This document shows, piece after piece, positions 9,224 to 18,418 of a stretch of DNA of 50,598 nt (position 1 is the stretch's first letter; every line of letters begins with the position of its first letter). Source of the stretch: an uncultured Eubacteriales bacterium. GTDB lineage: Bacteria > Bacillota > Clostridia > Lachnospirales > Anaerotignaceae. The notes beneath the pieces were generated by a model. It was not told the origin of the DNA. It searched no databases and was given only the letters and a program-made list of their open reading frames with translations. A program made the translations under genes and the position numbers. The stretch covers positions 1-50,598 of the forward strand of contig CATJUP010000071.1 of NCBI GenBank assembly GCA_949743655.1, in the 5' to 3' direction.

Positions 9224-10399
9224 TTAGTGGTGGAAAAGACGTATGCCCGTAAAGCACATAGCCATATTGTATTTGTCGGCTGTATCTATAACAAGAGCGT
9301 CACGTATAGAGCCTCCTGGCTGAGCCACATATTTAACTCCACTTCTGTAAGCCCTTTCTATATTGTCTCCAAAAGGGAAAAACGCGTCAGAGCCAAGTGA
9401 TACATCAGTCATATTTTTAAGCCATTCCTTTTTTTCTTCTGCTGTAAATATTTCTGGTTTGGTGTTAAATATATTTTGCCATTTTCCATCGGCTAAAACA
9501 TCCATATAATCCTCACCTATGTACAAATCTATGGCGTTATCTCTATCAGCGCGTCCTATTGAATTTACAAAATCAAGCCCCATAACTTTAGGGTTTTGAC
9601 GTAAAAACCAGTTGTCGGCTTTATTTCCAGCAAGTCTTGTGCAATGTATTCTGCTTTGTTGCCCCGCGCCTATGCCTATAGCCTGTCCGCCTTTAGCAAA
9701 ACATACAGAGTTTGATTGTGTGTATTTAAGTGTTATAAGAGATATTATAATATCAATTTTAGCCTCTTCAGGTATTTCTTTATTTTTAGTCACAATATTT
9801 GTTATAAATTCTTTATCAATATTAAGCTCGTTTCTTCCCTGTTCAAAAGTAACACCAAACACCTGTTTTGTCTCTATCTCTTTCGGTTTATAATTTGAGT
9901 CAATCTCAATTATATTATAATTTCCATTTTTCTTTGCTTTAAGAATTTCGAGAGCCTCATCAGAAAATCCAGGCGCTATAACTCCGTCTGATACCTCTCT
10001 TTTAATTATATTGGCTGTAGAAACATCGCATATATCCGAAAGAGCAATAAAGTCGCCAAAAGATGACATTCTGTCAGCGCCTCTCGCCCTTGCGTAAGCC
10101 GATGCCAAATGAGAAAGCTCTCCTAAATCGTCTACCCAGTAAATTTTTTTAAGTGTGTCATTAAGAGGAACTCCCACAGCGGCGCCTGCTGGCGACACAT
10201 GTTTAAACGATGTAGCCGCTGGCAAATTAGTTGCTTTTTTTAGTTCTTTTACAAGCTGCCAACCATTTAAAGCATCAAGAAAGTTTATATATCCTGGTTT
10301 TCCGTTAAGCACTTTAATTGGAAGCTGACCATTTTCAATAAATATACGTGACGGCTTTTGATTAGGGTTACAGCCGTATTTAAGAAATAACTCATCCAT
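9224..10399 (-). CDS. purH: Phosphoribosylaminoimidazolecarboxamide (AICAR) formyltransferase, stand-alone
   Basis: 391 aa matching the AICAR transformylase half of PurH (LRYGCNPNQKP-like N-terminus KYGCNPNQKPSRIF; FKHVSPAGAAVG; YTQSNSVCFAKGGQAIGIGAGQQSRIHCTRLAG; SDAFFPFGDNIERA). Confidence 0.88.
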   Translation of the reverse strand: MDELFLKYGCNPNQKPSRIFIENGQLPIKVLNGKPGYINFLDALNGWQLVKELKKATNLPAATSFKHVSPAGAAVGVPLNDTLKKIYWVDDLGELSHLASAYARARGADRMSSFGDFIALSDICDVSTANIIKREVSDGVIAPGFSDEALEILKAKKNGNYNIIEIDSNYKPKEIETKQVFGVTFEQGRNELNIDKEFITNIVTKNKEIPEEAKIDIIISLITLKYTQSNSVCFAKGGQAIGIGAGQQSRIHCTRLAGNKADNWFLRQNPKVMGLDFVNSIGRADRDNAIDLYIGEDYMDVLADGKWQNIFNTKPEIFTAEEKKEWLKNMTDVSLGSDAFFPFGDNIERAYRSGVKYVAQPGGSIRDALVIDTADKYNMAMCFTGIRLFHH

Positions 10400-10412
10400 T
10401 AAAAAACCCCCT

Positions 10413-11126
10413 TTATTTGTTTTTGTTTACAATTCTTGTGTCATATTTTCCTGTTTTTATATCTATAAATCTTACAAACAACGAAACTTTATTTTCCTCA
10501 TTAAGGCTTGACCAAAGCATATCTGTAAACTCGTCTATATTTCCTGATATTTCAACTCTTTTTGGTTCTCCCTCAAAACTTGGCAATGGGTTTTCGTTTT
10601 TAGCATAAGTATGTATAAATCTTCCTTCACCATTTACAGGATTGTTGTAAGCAAATGTAAAACGCTCACAGCTTTCCGGTCTTTTGTCATCGCTTTTTAA
10701 TATACTTAAAGCGTAATTATAAATACCGTTATCAATATGCACTATACCCGAAATTCGAGGTGTGTAATTAGGCGCGTCCGGCTCAAACTCTCTTGTTCTC
10801 AAAGACTGCTCAAATGTCTGCTGTTTATCCATAAGCTCATATATAGTGTCTGTTTGGTCACCGTTTGTAATTATTGTTTTATTTCCCAAAACTCTCACAG
10901 GAGCATAAATTATAAGACTTGGGTCTTCAAGTTTTGTTTCATCAAACGCCTGTGTGCGTATACCATTATCACACTCAACAAAAACTCTGTTGCGGCTATT
11001 AGCACTTCTTCCCATTATAAAATATGCTGTAACGGCTGTTTTGCCGTCAGCTGACTTTCCTATAACAATTCCCCTGCCCGGATAAGGGTTTGACATTAAC
11101 TCTTCTTTTAAAGATATAATTTCCAT
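10413..11126 (-). CDS. purO: IMP cyclohydrolase, PurO-like
   Basis: 237 aa; N-terminus NPYPGRGIVIGKSADGKTAVTAYFIMGRSANSRNRVF is typical of the PurO/IMP_cyclohyd family; directly upstream of the AICAR formyltransferase. Confidence 0.8.
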   Translation of the reverse strand: MEIISLKEELMSNPYPGRGIVIGKSADGKTAVTAYFIMGRSANSRNRVFVECDNGIRTQAFDETKLEDPSLIIYAPVRVLGNKTIITNGDQTDTIYELMDKQQTFEQSLRTREFEPDAPNYTPRISGIVHIDNGIYNYALSILKSDDKRPESCERFTFAYNNPVNGEGRFIHTYAKNENPLPSFEGEPKRVEISGNIDEFTDMLWSSLNEENKVSLFVRFIDIKTGKYDTRIVNKNK

Positions 11127-11317
11127 AACAAAAACCTCCCTAATATAAACTATTGTTTATAACATATTATATAAAATTACGTCAAAATTCAAGAGCGTAT
11201 TTATACCTTAATAGTCTAAATCGCTTTTATAAATAACGCTATACAATTTATTCAAAAAAATACAGTAATAACTTGTTTAAATATTTTAATGTATTAATAC
11301 GATTTGGCACACTATTA

Positions 11318-11346
11318 TTGACAATTTAATCACCATGTTAGATAAT
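11318..11346 (+). promoter_or_regulatory. SigA-type promoter upstream of pyrBI
   Basis: TTGACA (11318-11323) - 17 bp - GATAAT (11341-11346). Confidence 0.6.
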
Positions 11347-11411
11347 TTAATTAACAAATAATACTAAAACAAATAATTTTATACAAATCATTAAAAAGAG
11401 AGGTCACACCA

Positions 11412-12320
11412 ATGAGACATTTAATAGACCCGTTAGACTTTACAAAAGAAGAAACTGAACAGTTATTAAAAACAGCGGAAGACATACGTCTTAACCCAGA
11501 AAAATACAACAATAAATGTGCCCATAAAAAAATAGCCACGCTTTTTTATGAGCCAAGCACAAGAACAAGATTGTCATTTGAAAGCGCAATGATAAATTTA
11601 GGCGGAAGTGTAATAGGCTTTTCAAGCGCCGATTCCTCAAGCGCTGCTAAAGGCGAGAGCATAGCCGACACAATAAGGGTAATAAGTATTTTTGCCGATA
11701 TAGCCGCTATACGCCACCCAAAAGAAGGCGCACCTATGAGAGCTTCAATGTTTTCTACTATACCTGTTATAAACGCTGGAGACGGCGGTCATCAGCACCC
11801 TACCCAAACACTTGCCGATTTAGCCACAATACGCCGCCGAAAAGGAAGTCTTGAAAATCTTAAAATAGGTTTTTGCGGCGACCTTAAATTTGGACGTACT
11901 GTACACAGTCTTATTAAAAACATATCACGCTGGTCTGGCATAAGTTTTGTTTTTATAAGTCCTAAAGAGCTTAGAGTACCAAGCTATATTATAAATGAAA
12001 TGCCTAATAATACGCCTTATACCGAAACAACAGACTTAGAAGAGGCTCTTCCTGAGATTGATATACTTTACATGACACGTGTGCAAAGAGAACGTTTTTT
12101 TAACGAAGAGGACTATGTAAGACTTAAAGACAGCTATATACTTACTGAGAAAAAAATGGAACTTGCCAAAAAAGATATGGCTGTACTCCACCCTCTTCCA
12201 AGAGTAAACGAAATAGCTTTAGGTGTTGATAAAGACAAAAGAGCCGCTTATTTTGAACAGGTAGAAAACGGGCTTTATGTGAGAATGGCACTTATATTAA
12301 AATTATTAAACATAGATTAA
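11412..12320 (+). CDS. pyrB: Aspartate carbamoyltransferase catalytic subunit
   Basis: 302 aa; [21 protein letters not shown] carbamoyl-phosphate motif, [24 protein letters not shown]. Confidence 0.96.
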   Translation: MRHLIDPLDFTKEETEQLLKTAEDIRLNPEKYNNKCAHKKIATLFYEPSTRTRLSFESAMINLGGSVIGFSSADSSSAAKGESIADTIRVISIFADIAAIRHPKEGAPMRASMFSTIPVINAGDGGHQHPTQTLADLATIRRRKGSLENLKIGFCGDLKFGRTVHSLIKNISRWSGISFVFISPKELRVPSYIINEMPNNTPYTETTDLEEALPEIDILYMTRVQRERFFNEEDYVRLKDSYILTEKKMELAKKDMAVLHPLPRVNEIALGVDKDKRAAYFEQVENGLYVRMALILKLLNID

Positions 12321-12332
12321 AGGAGTGATAAT

Positions 12333-12758
12333 ATGCTTAACATAGACGAAATCCAAAACGGCGTTGTAATAGACCATATAAAAGCTGGCATGAGTCACAC
12401 TTTAGCCGATGTTGCTGGTCTTTATTCTCTTGACTGTGGTGTAGCTATGATTAAAAATGTAAGAAGTACAAAAAGCGGTAAAAAAGATATAATAAAAATA
12501 GAAGGCGATACATCCTCAATAAATTTTGGTGTATTAGCTTATATAGACCCTGAAATAACTATAAACCACATTAAAAATGGCAAAATAATAAAAAAAGAAA
12601 AGCCTGTGCTTCCAGACACACTTGTAAATGTAATGCGTTGCAAAAACCCACGCTGTATAACAAGTATAGAACATGAGTGCGACCATATATTTAAATTTAC
12701 ACAAAGTGGAAAATACCGTTGTGTTTACTGTGAGGAAGAGTTTAACCGACTAAAATAA
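12333..12758 (+). CDS. pyrI: Aspartate carbamoyltransferase regulatory subunit
   Basis: 141 aa; C-terminal zinc site CKNPRCIT...CDHIF...YRCVYCEEEF; immediately downstream of pyrB. Confidence 0.95.
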   Translation: MLNIDEIQNGVVIDHIKAGMSHTLADVAGLYSLDCGVAMIKNVRSTKSGKKDIIKIEGDTSSINFGVLAYIDPEITINHIKNGKIIKKEKPVLPDTLVNVMRCKNPRCITSIEHECDHIFKFTQSGKYRCVYCEEEFNRLK

Positions 12759-12838
12759 TTCCCAAAGGGAATTATTTATTTAATAAAGGCGGGCACAGCC
12801 GCCTTTATTAAATAAAAATCCCTCTTACGAGGGATTTT
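12755..12838. terminator. Three consecutive perfect hairpins downstream of pyrI
   Basis: ataattccc-aaa-gggaattat (12755-12775), tttatttaataaaggcgg-gcacag-ccgcctttattaaataaa (12775-12816), aaaatccctc-ttac-gagggatttt (12815-12838). Confidence 0.8.
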
Positions 12839-12840
12839 AG

Positions 12841-13058
12841 TCGGTTATGAATATTTTCGCAATGCGAAAATATGAATAGTTTTTGCTAATTTGTTACATC
12901 ATTCAACCATTATTAATATAAATATATCAAAAAATGTATTTGTCGGTTATGAATATTTTCACATTACGAAAATATGAATAGTTTTTACTAATTTGTTATA
13001 TCTTTCAACCCTTATCAATATAAACATCTCAAAAAATATATTTGTTCGTTATGAATAG
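12841..13058. repeat. ~102-bp intergenic tandem repeat (2 copies plus remnant), each copy with internal hairpin
   Basis: tcggttatgaatattttcgcaatgcgaaaatatgaatagttttt... at 12841 recurs at 12943; third partial ttcgttatgaatag at 13045. Palindromes at 12851-12873 and 12953-12975 (second degraded). Confidence 0.85.
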
Positions 13059-13075
13059 CTTTTATTTTTTTCACT

Positions 13076-13468
13076 TCACTTATTGCTTATATAACTCTCA
13101 AAAGCAAAACATATAATAAAATTTATAACAGCTATTATAACATATGGTATATAGCTGATTATATTTATGTCTCCCTCCAAATTTAAAGCAAACGAAAAAA
13201 CAACTGAAAACAAGTACATAATAAAATATATCTTTTTTAAAAGCGTATCTCTATACATAAGACTTACAAAAATCATAAAAACACCTGTTATATATGGCAT
13301 TGCCGCTCTTGGATTAATAATCTCTGCCAAACAGTCGCTTAAAGAGTATACTGGACTTATCATAGTGTAGTAATAAAACATATACAAAGCCATAAAAACA
13401 AGCGGCAAAGCAGGTTTAAAATATACATGGCTGTTATATCTTTTATAAATATCATATATAAAATCCAT
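13076..13468 (-). CDS. Small multi-TM hypothetical membrane protein
   Basis: 130 aa, about 4 hydrophobic segments, ATG preceded by ggagg RBS. Confidence 0.65.
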   Translation of the reverse strand: MDFIYDIYKRYNSHVYFKPALPLVFMALYMFYYYTMISPVYSLSDCLAEIINPRAAMPYITGVFMIFVSLMYRDTLLKKIYFIMYLFSVVFSFALNLEGDINIISYIPYVIIAVINFIICFAFESYISNK

Positions 13469-13659
13469 ATATTTTCCTCCAGCTTAAAATTTATAAAATA
13501 CAATAATATTTATTCTAACATAATTGATATTTTTTGACAATTCAATACCTCAAAAAAACAAAACCCAATTTACAGAAAACATTATCCTGTTGAAAAAAAC
13601 ATAAATAAATGTTAAAATTTAATTAAATATAAATTAATTTTAAAGAAAGGAATTTAAAA

Positions 13660-15489
13660 TTGAGAAAAATTTGTTTTTTAATCGTTTTACTTTTGTTTTC
13701 TGTTATTTTTTCAGTTACGGCTTTAGCTGATAATATTGTTATATCTCCAATAGATAGCCGTCCTGTAAGCAATATATATTTTGAAAATCTCATAAGTTTA
13801 AATAATGATAAACTTTATACCATTCCAGTGGAAGAACTTGATATTTTTACACCAGACACAGAGCGTTTTGCAAACAGTGCCGCTGTAAGGGAAATTACAC
13901 GTAAAAACGTAAGTTTAAACCCAAGCGAAAACACAACTGTTATAATAAACGCCTCAACATATTTTACAGGCGGTCTTATTGGCAGCCGCTGTGCTGAACA
14001 ATATTCTAAAACAGACGAAGCACTTAAAGAACTTTTAAGCCTTATAAAAGAATATCCAAAGCCTAAATATTATATAAATATAGCTATGCCGCGTAATCTT
14101 CCTGAAACAAGAGGACAAAAAATTTGGGCTGACAACAATAAAATAAAAGGTATAGGAGCTTTTTATATAGAGTGTAACCCTAATTGCGAGGATTATGACA
14201 ATATATTGAAAATGTCTTATGTAACACCGTCACAGTTTTTAATGGAATACGGTTATGTATACAATAAACTTGCCGAAGGACAGCCCCTTACTGAATGGGA
14301 GAATAAATTTATTGAATTTTGCCGTAAAAACTATGAAAATAACTTAGAATACAATTATTACATACAAAACTATATAACTCCCTTTAAACAAACAGCTAAA
14401 ATATGCGAAAGACTTATAATGTGGCAAAAATCCAAAAATTTGGATGAGATAGTTATAGGCAATGACGATTTACAGTTGCCGGCTATAATATCTTACTTTT
14501 TTTCAAAAGGCGAAAATTGGCTCCCTCTTGAAAATGGTACACCTATAAAATATAGTTTTTCAAGAACATATATGAACAATATTATAAAATCAATGAATAC
14601 TTTTTTCTCTAAACAAGAAACAAACGCTGCCCTTGAGGGAAAAGGCGATAAAATAAATTTTATATTTGGTATGGACGAAATACCTCAGCTTATATACGCC
14701 AGAAGTTTGGCTCAAAAAAACGGATACCATGCAAACATAGATATTAAAAACTACAAAAACAACTTTGTAGCGGCTGACTATGACGTAATGACAAGCGACA
14801 AATTAGCCCAAAACGCTTTAAATTTTGTATCGGCTAACACCGACAAAAAAGGCGATAAATTTAATATGTTTATATTCGATTACAGTGTATGCTCTAAAGA
14901 CGATAAAAACAATTTAATTTTAGCTCTTTCTGACTCTTTAAAACAAAACGAAACAGGTATTATAGAGCTTTACGATTATAAAACAATTAAAAACGCCGAT
15001 AATTTTGTGTTTAGAGAACTTTTAGAAAATTCAGCATCCAAAAATGGCAAAATTGGCATAACTGAACTGTCTTGCTTTTGCGCATGGAACACAAACGCCA
15101 ACGCCATAGGTATAGGCATAGCAAATGCCGCTGTGTACTCAATAGCCAAAAACAACACAAAAGATTTTGTATCGTTTGCTGAAAAACATGCAAATATATT
15201 AAGCCAGCACATACTTGATGACGGCATTTATTATGGCGGAATACGCGAAAAACTTACCGCCGAAAATTACAAACCTCAAAAAACCGAAATACAGCAAAGT
15301 GAAAAACTTATTAAAAATATCGAAACTCAAAAAGTTATAGACGCATTTGTAGGAAACCGCTTTTTAATAAACCAAAAAACCGCGCTTATTACGGATTTTA
15401 AAATAACTAAAGCCGCTTTTCCATGGCAAAGACTTTTTGATTGCGATATACGTACTGAGTGCTGTGCTGTTGAGTTAATAACTAACTGA
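13660..15489 (+). CDS. DUF4127 family secreted protein (TTG start)
   Basis: 609 aa, signal peptide, SPIDSRPVSNIYFENLISL near N-terminus as in DUF4127; RBS aaaggaat. Confidence 0.75.
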   Translation: MRKICFLIVLLLFSVIFSVTALADNIVISPIDSRPVSNIYFENLISLNNDKLYTIPVEELDIFTPDTERFANSAAVREITRKNVSLNPSENTTVIINASTYFTGGLIGSRCAEQYSKTDEALKELLSLIKEYPKPKYYINIAMPRNLPETRGQKIWADNNKIKGIGAFYIECNPNCEDYDNILKMSYVTPSQFLMEYGYVYNKLAEGQPLTEWENKFIEFCRKNYENNLEYNYYIQNYITPFKQTAKICERLIMWQKSKNLDEIVIGNDDLQLPAIISYFFSKGENWLPLENGTPIKYSFSRTYMNNIIKSMNTFFSKQETNAALEGKGDKINFIFGMDEIPQLIYARSLAQKNGYHANIDIKNYKNNFVAADYDVMTSDKLAQNALNFVSANTDKKGDKFNMFIFDYSVCSKDDKNNLILALSDSLKQNETGIIELYDYKTIKNADNFVFRELLENSASKNGKIGITELSCFCAWNTNANAIGIGIANAAVYSIAKNNTKDFVSFAEKHANILSQHILDDGIYYGGIREKLTAENYKPQKTEIQQSEKLIKNIETQKVIDAFVGNRFLINQKTALITDFKITKAAFPWQRLFDCDIRTECCAVELITN

Positions 15490-15505
15490 AACGGAAGTGA
15501 TACCA

Positions 15506-18418
15506 TTGAAAATAGGCCTTGACATAGGCTCAACCACAATAAAGAGCATTGTTATAGATAAAGCCAACAAAATAATATACTCATCATACGAAAGGCATTT
15601 TTCACAAATAACGGCAAAAACTGTAGAGATACTTAACACTATAAAAAATAAATTTAAAAATCAAAAATTCTCAATAGCTATATCCGGTTCGGCTGGAATG
15701 GGAATGGCTGAAAGCTGCGATATTGATTTTGTTCAGGAAGTTTACGCCGAAAAAGTAGCTGCCGAAAAAAACATACCTAATTCTGATGTAATTATAGAGC
15801 TTGGCGGTGAGGATGCCAAAATTATATTTTTGGGTCAAACAATGGAAGCAAGAATGAATGGCACATGCGCTGGCGGTACTGGCGCTTTTATAGACCAAAT
15901 GGCTACATTGCTTGATATAAAAACAGAACAAATGAACGACTTAGCGGCACAGCATGATAAAATATACACAATAGCGTCAAGATGCGGCGTTTTTGCTAAA
16001 AGCGATATACAGCCGCTTTTAAATCAAGGCGCTAAAAAAAGCGATATAGCCATAAGTATATTTTATGCTGTTGTAAACCAAACAATAGGCGGTCTTGCTC
16101 AAGGTCGTCCTGTTGAGGGAAATGTTGTATATTTAGGCGGACCGCTTACATTTATGCCAGTTTTAAGAGAATGTTTTGACAAAACAATAGGAACTAAAGG
16201 AGTGTGCCCTGAAAACTCACTTTATTATGTAGCTTTGGGGGCAGCTTATTGTGCCAAAAAAGAGACCGTTATTGAAGAAGCCATTGACAGATTATCAAAA
16301 TATATATCAATATCAGAGTGGGCAAAACTTCCACCTCTTTTTGAAAACGAATATGAATATAACAAATTTAAAACACGTCACTCAAAAGCCGATGTTAAAT
16401 ATGCCTCTTTAAGTGATTATAACAAAAACACATTTATAGGCATAGACGCGGGCAGCACTACTATTAAAGCCGTTGTAACAGGTGAAAACGGAGAAATACT
16501 TCACAGTGTTTATATGTCAAACAGCGGTAATCCTGTTCCAGTTATACATAATTTTATAACAGAGCTTTACAAATTAAAGCCTGACATAAAAATTAAAGCC
16601 TCTTGCGTAACAGGATATGGTGAAGATATAATTAAAAACGCGTTTCACATAGACAGCGGGCTTGTTGAAACAGCGGCACATTTTACAGCCGCCAAATATT
16701 TTATGCCTGATGTTGAGTTTATAATAGACATAGGCGGACAGGACATGAAATGCTTTAAAATAAAAAATGGCGTTATAGATAATATTTATCTTAACGAGGC
16801 ATGTTCATCTGGCTGCGGCTCATTTTTGCAGACATTTGCTAATACTCTTGGCTATGATGTTGAAGAATTTTCAAAAATGGGGCTTTATGCCAAAAACGCT
16901 GTTGATTTAGGTTCACGCTGTACGGTATTTATGAACTCATCAGTAAAACAAGCGCAAAAAGACGGGGCGTCAACAGGCGACATATCCGCCGGACTTTCAA
17001 CAAGCATAGTTAAAAACGCCATATATAAAGTAATAAGACCATCAAGCGTTGACGAGTTAGGCAAAAACATAGTTGTTCAGGGCGGCACATTTATTAATGA
17101 TGCTGTTCTTAGAGCATTTGAAAAAGAAATGGGTGTAAATGTTATACGCCCTGTTATAGCCGGTCTTATGGGCGCGTATGGCTGTGCGCTTTATGCCAAA
17201 ACACTTAACATAGAAAAAAGTTCTATACTTAACGCCTATGAACTTAAAAACTTTAGTCATAGTGTAAAAAGCGTAAACTGTGGGCTTTGTTCAAATAACT
17301 GCCGTCTTACAGTAAACTCGTTTGGTGACGGAAGCAAATATATAGGCGGAAACCGTTGTGAAAGACCAGTAACAAAAAATACATCTGTTGGAGAGCTTAA
17401 CATATATAAATTTAAACAAGACTACATTAAGTCTTTAACCCCAACAAACAAAGGCATTAAAATTGGCATTCCCTTAGGGCTTAATATGTACGAAATGGCT
17501 ATATTTTGGTACAGATTTTTTATAGAACTTGGCTTTGATGTGGTTATATCACCATTATCGGACAGAGATATTTTTTTAAAAGGGCAAGCCACAATACCAA
17601 GCGATACTGTGTGTTTCCCGGCTAAACTCGTTCACGGGCACATAAAATATTTAATTGAAAATGATGACATAAAATATATATTCTATCCCTGCATGAGTTT
17701 CAATTTTGATGAACATTTAGGCGACAATAATTATAACTGTCCCGTTGTAGCATATTATCCAGAAATCATAGCCGCAAATATGAAAATTAAAGAAGGCGTT
17801 ACACTTATAAACGACTATGTAGGCGTACATAGAAAAAAGGATTTTTCTAAAAAACTTCACACCATATTATCAAAATATTTTAATAATATTAAATTAGGCG
17901 CTGTTAAAACCGCCTCCGAAAAGGCGTTTGAGGCACATGACGAGTATATGAAAGCCATAAGGGAAAAGGGTATTGATATAGTTAAAAAAGCTGAAAAACT
18001 TGACAAAAAAATTATTGTTTTGGCTGGTAGACCATACCATGCTGACCCTGAGATAAATCATGGTATAGACACGCTTTTAGAAAGCATGGACACTGCTGTT
18101 ATAAGTGAAGATGCTTTAAGCGGATTTGTTGAGAAATTTAGAGTAAATGTACTCAATCAGTGGACTTATCACGCAAGGCTTTACGCTGCCGCTAAATATA
18201 TATCCGACAAATCAAATATGGAGCTTGTGCAGCTTGTAAGTTTTGGCTGTGGTTTAGACGCTATAACTACAGACGAGGTTCGTTCTATAATAGAAAAAGC
18301 CGGTAAAATATATACTCAAATTAAAATAGATGAAATAACAAATCTTGGTACAGTAAAAGTAAGACTTAGAAGTCTTTTAACAGCTTTAAAGCAACAGGAG
18401 GAAAAATTAAATGGCTGA
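15506..18418 (+). CDS. Large acyl-CoA dehydratase activase: two BcrAD/BadFG ATPase domains plus DUF2229-like region
   Basis: Two copies of the ASKHA activase motif set (GLDIGSTTIKSIV...NGTCAGGTGAFID...ASRCGVFAKSD; GIDAGSTTIKAVV...NEACSSGCGSFLQ...GSRCTVFMNSS), then CGLCSNNC region. Track start is GTG 15497; TTG at 15506 is better spaced from the ggaagtga RBS. Confidence 0.85.
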   Translation: MKIGLDIGSTTIKSIVIDKANKIIYSSYERHFSQITAKTVEILNTIKNKFKNQKFSIAISGSAGMGMAESCDIDFVQEVYAEKVAAEKNIPNSDVIIELGGEDAKIIFLGQTMEARMNGTCAGGTGAFIDQMATLLDIKTEQMNDLAAQHDKIYTIASRCGVFAKSDIQPLLNQGAKKSDIAISIFYAVVNQTIGGLAQGRPVEGNVVYLGGPLTFMPVLRECFDKTIGTKGVCPENSLYYVALGAAYCAKKETVIEEAIDRLSKYISISEWAKLPPLFENEYEYNKFKTRHSKADVKYASLSDYNKNTFIGIDAGSTTIKAVVTGENGEILHSVYMSNSGNPVPVIHNFITELYKLKPDIKIKASCVTGYGEDIIKNAFHIDSGLVETAAHFTAAKYFMPDVEFIIDIGGQDMKCFKIKNGVIDNIYLNEACSSGCGSFLQTFANTLGYDVEEFSKMGLYAKNAVDLGSRCTVFMNSSVKQAQKDGASTGDISAGLSTSIVKNAIYKVIRPSSVDELGKNIVVQGGTFINDAVLRAFEKEMGVNVIRPVIAGLMGAYGCALYAKTLNIEKSSILNAYELKNFSHSVKSVNCGLCSNNCRLTVNSFGDGSKYIGGNRCERPVTKNTSVGELNIYKFKQDYIKSLTPTNKGIKIGIPLGLNMYEMAIFWYRFFIELGFDVVISPLSDRDIFLKGQATIPSDTVCFPAKLVHGHIKYLIENDDIKYIFYPCMSFNFDEHLGDNNYNCPVVAYYPEIIAANMKIKEGVTLINDYVGVHRKKDFSKKLHTILSKYFNNIKLGAVKTASEKAFEAHDEYMKAIREKGIDIVKKAEKLDKKIIVLAGRPYHADPEINHGIDTLLESMDTAVISEDALSGFVEKFRVNVLNQWTYHARLYAAAKYISDKSNMELVQLVSFGCGLDAITTDEVRSIIEKAGKIYTQIKIDEITNLGTVKVRLRSLLTALKQQEEKLNG

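Noticed and set aside
12841-13058. CRISPR array
   Set aside because: Repeat units are ~100 bp with no unique spacers between short repeats; no cas genes in the window.
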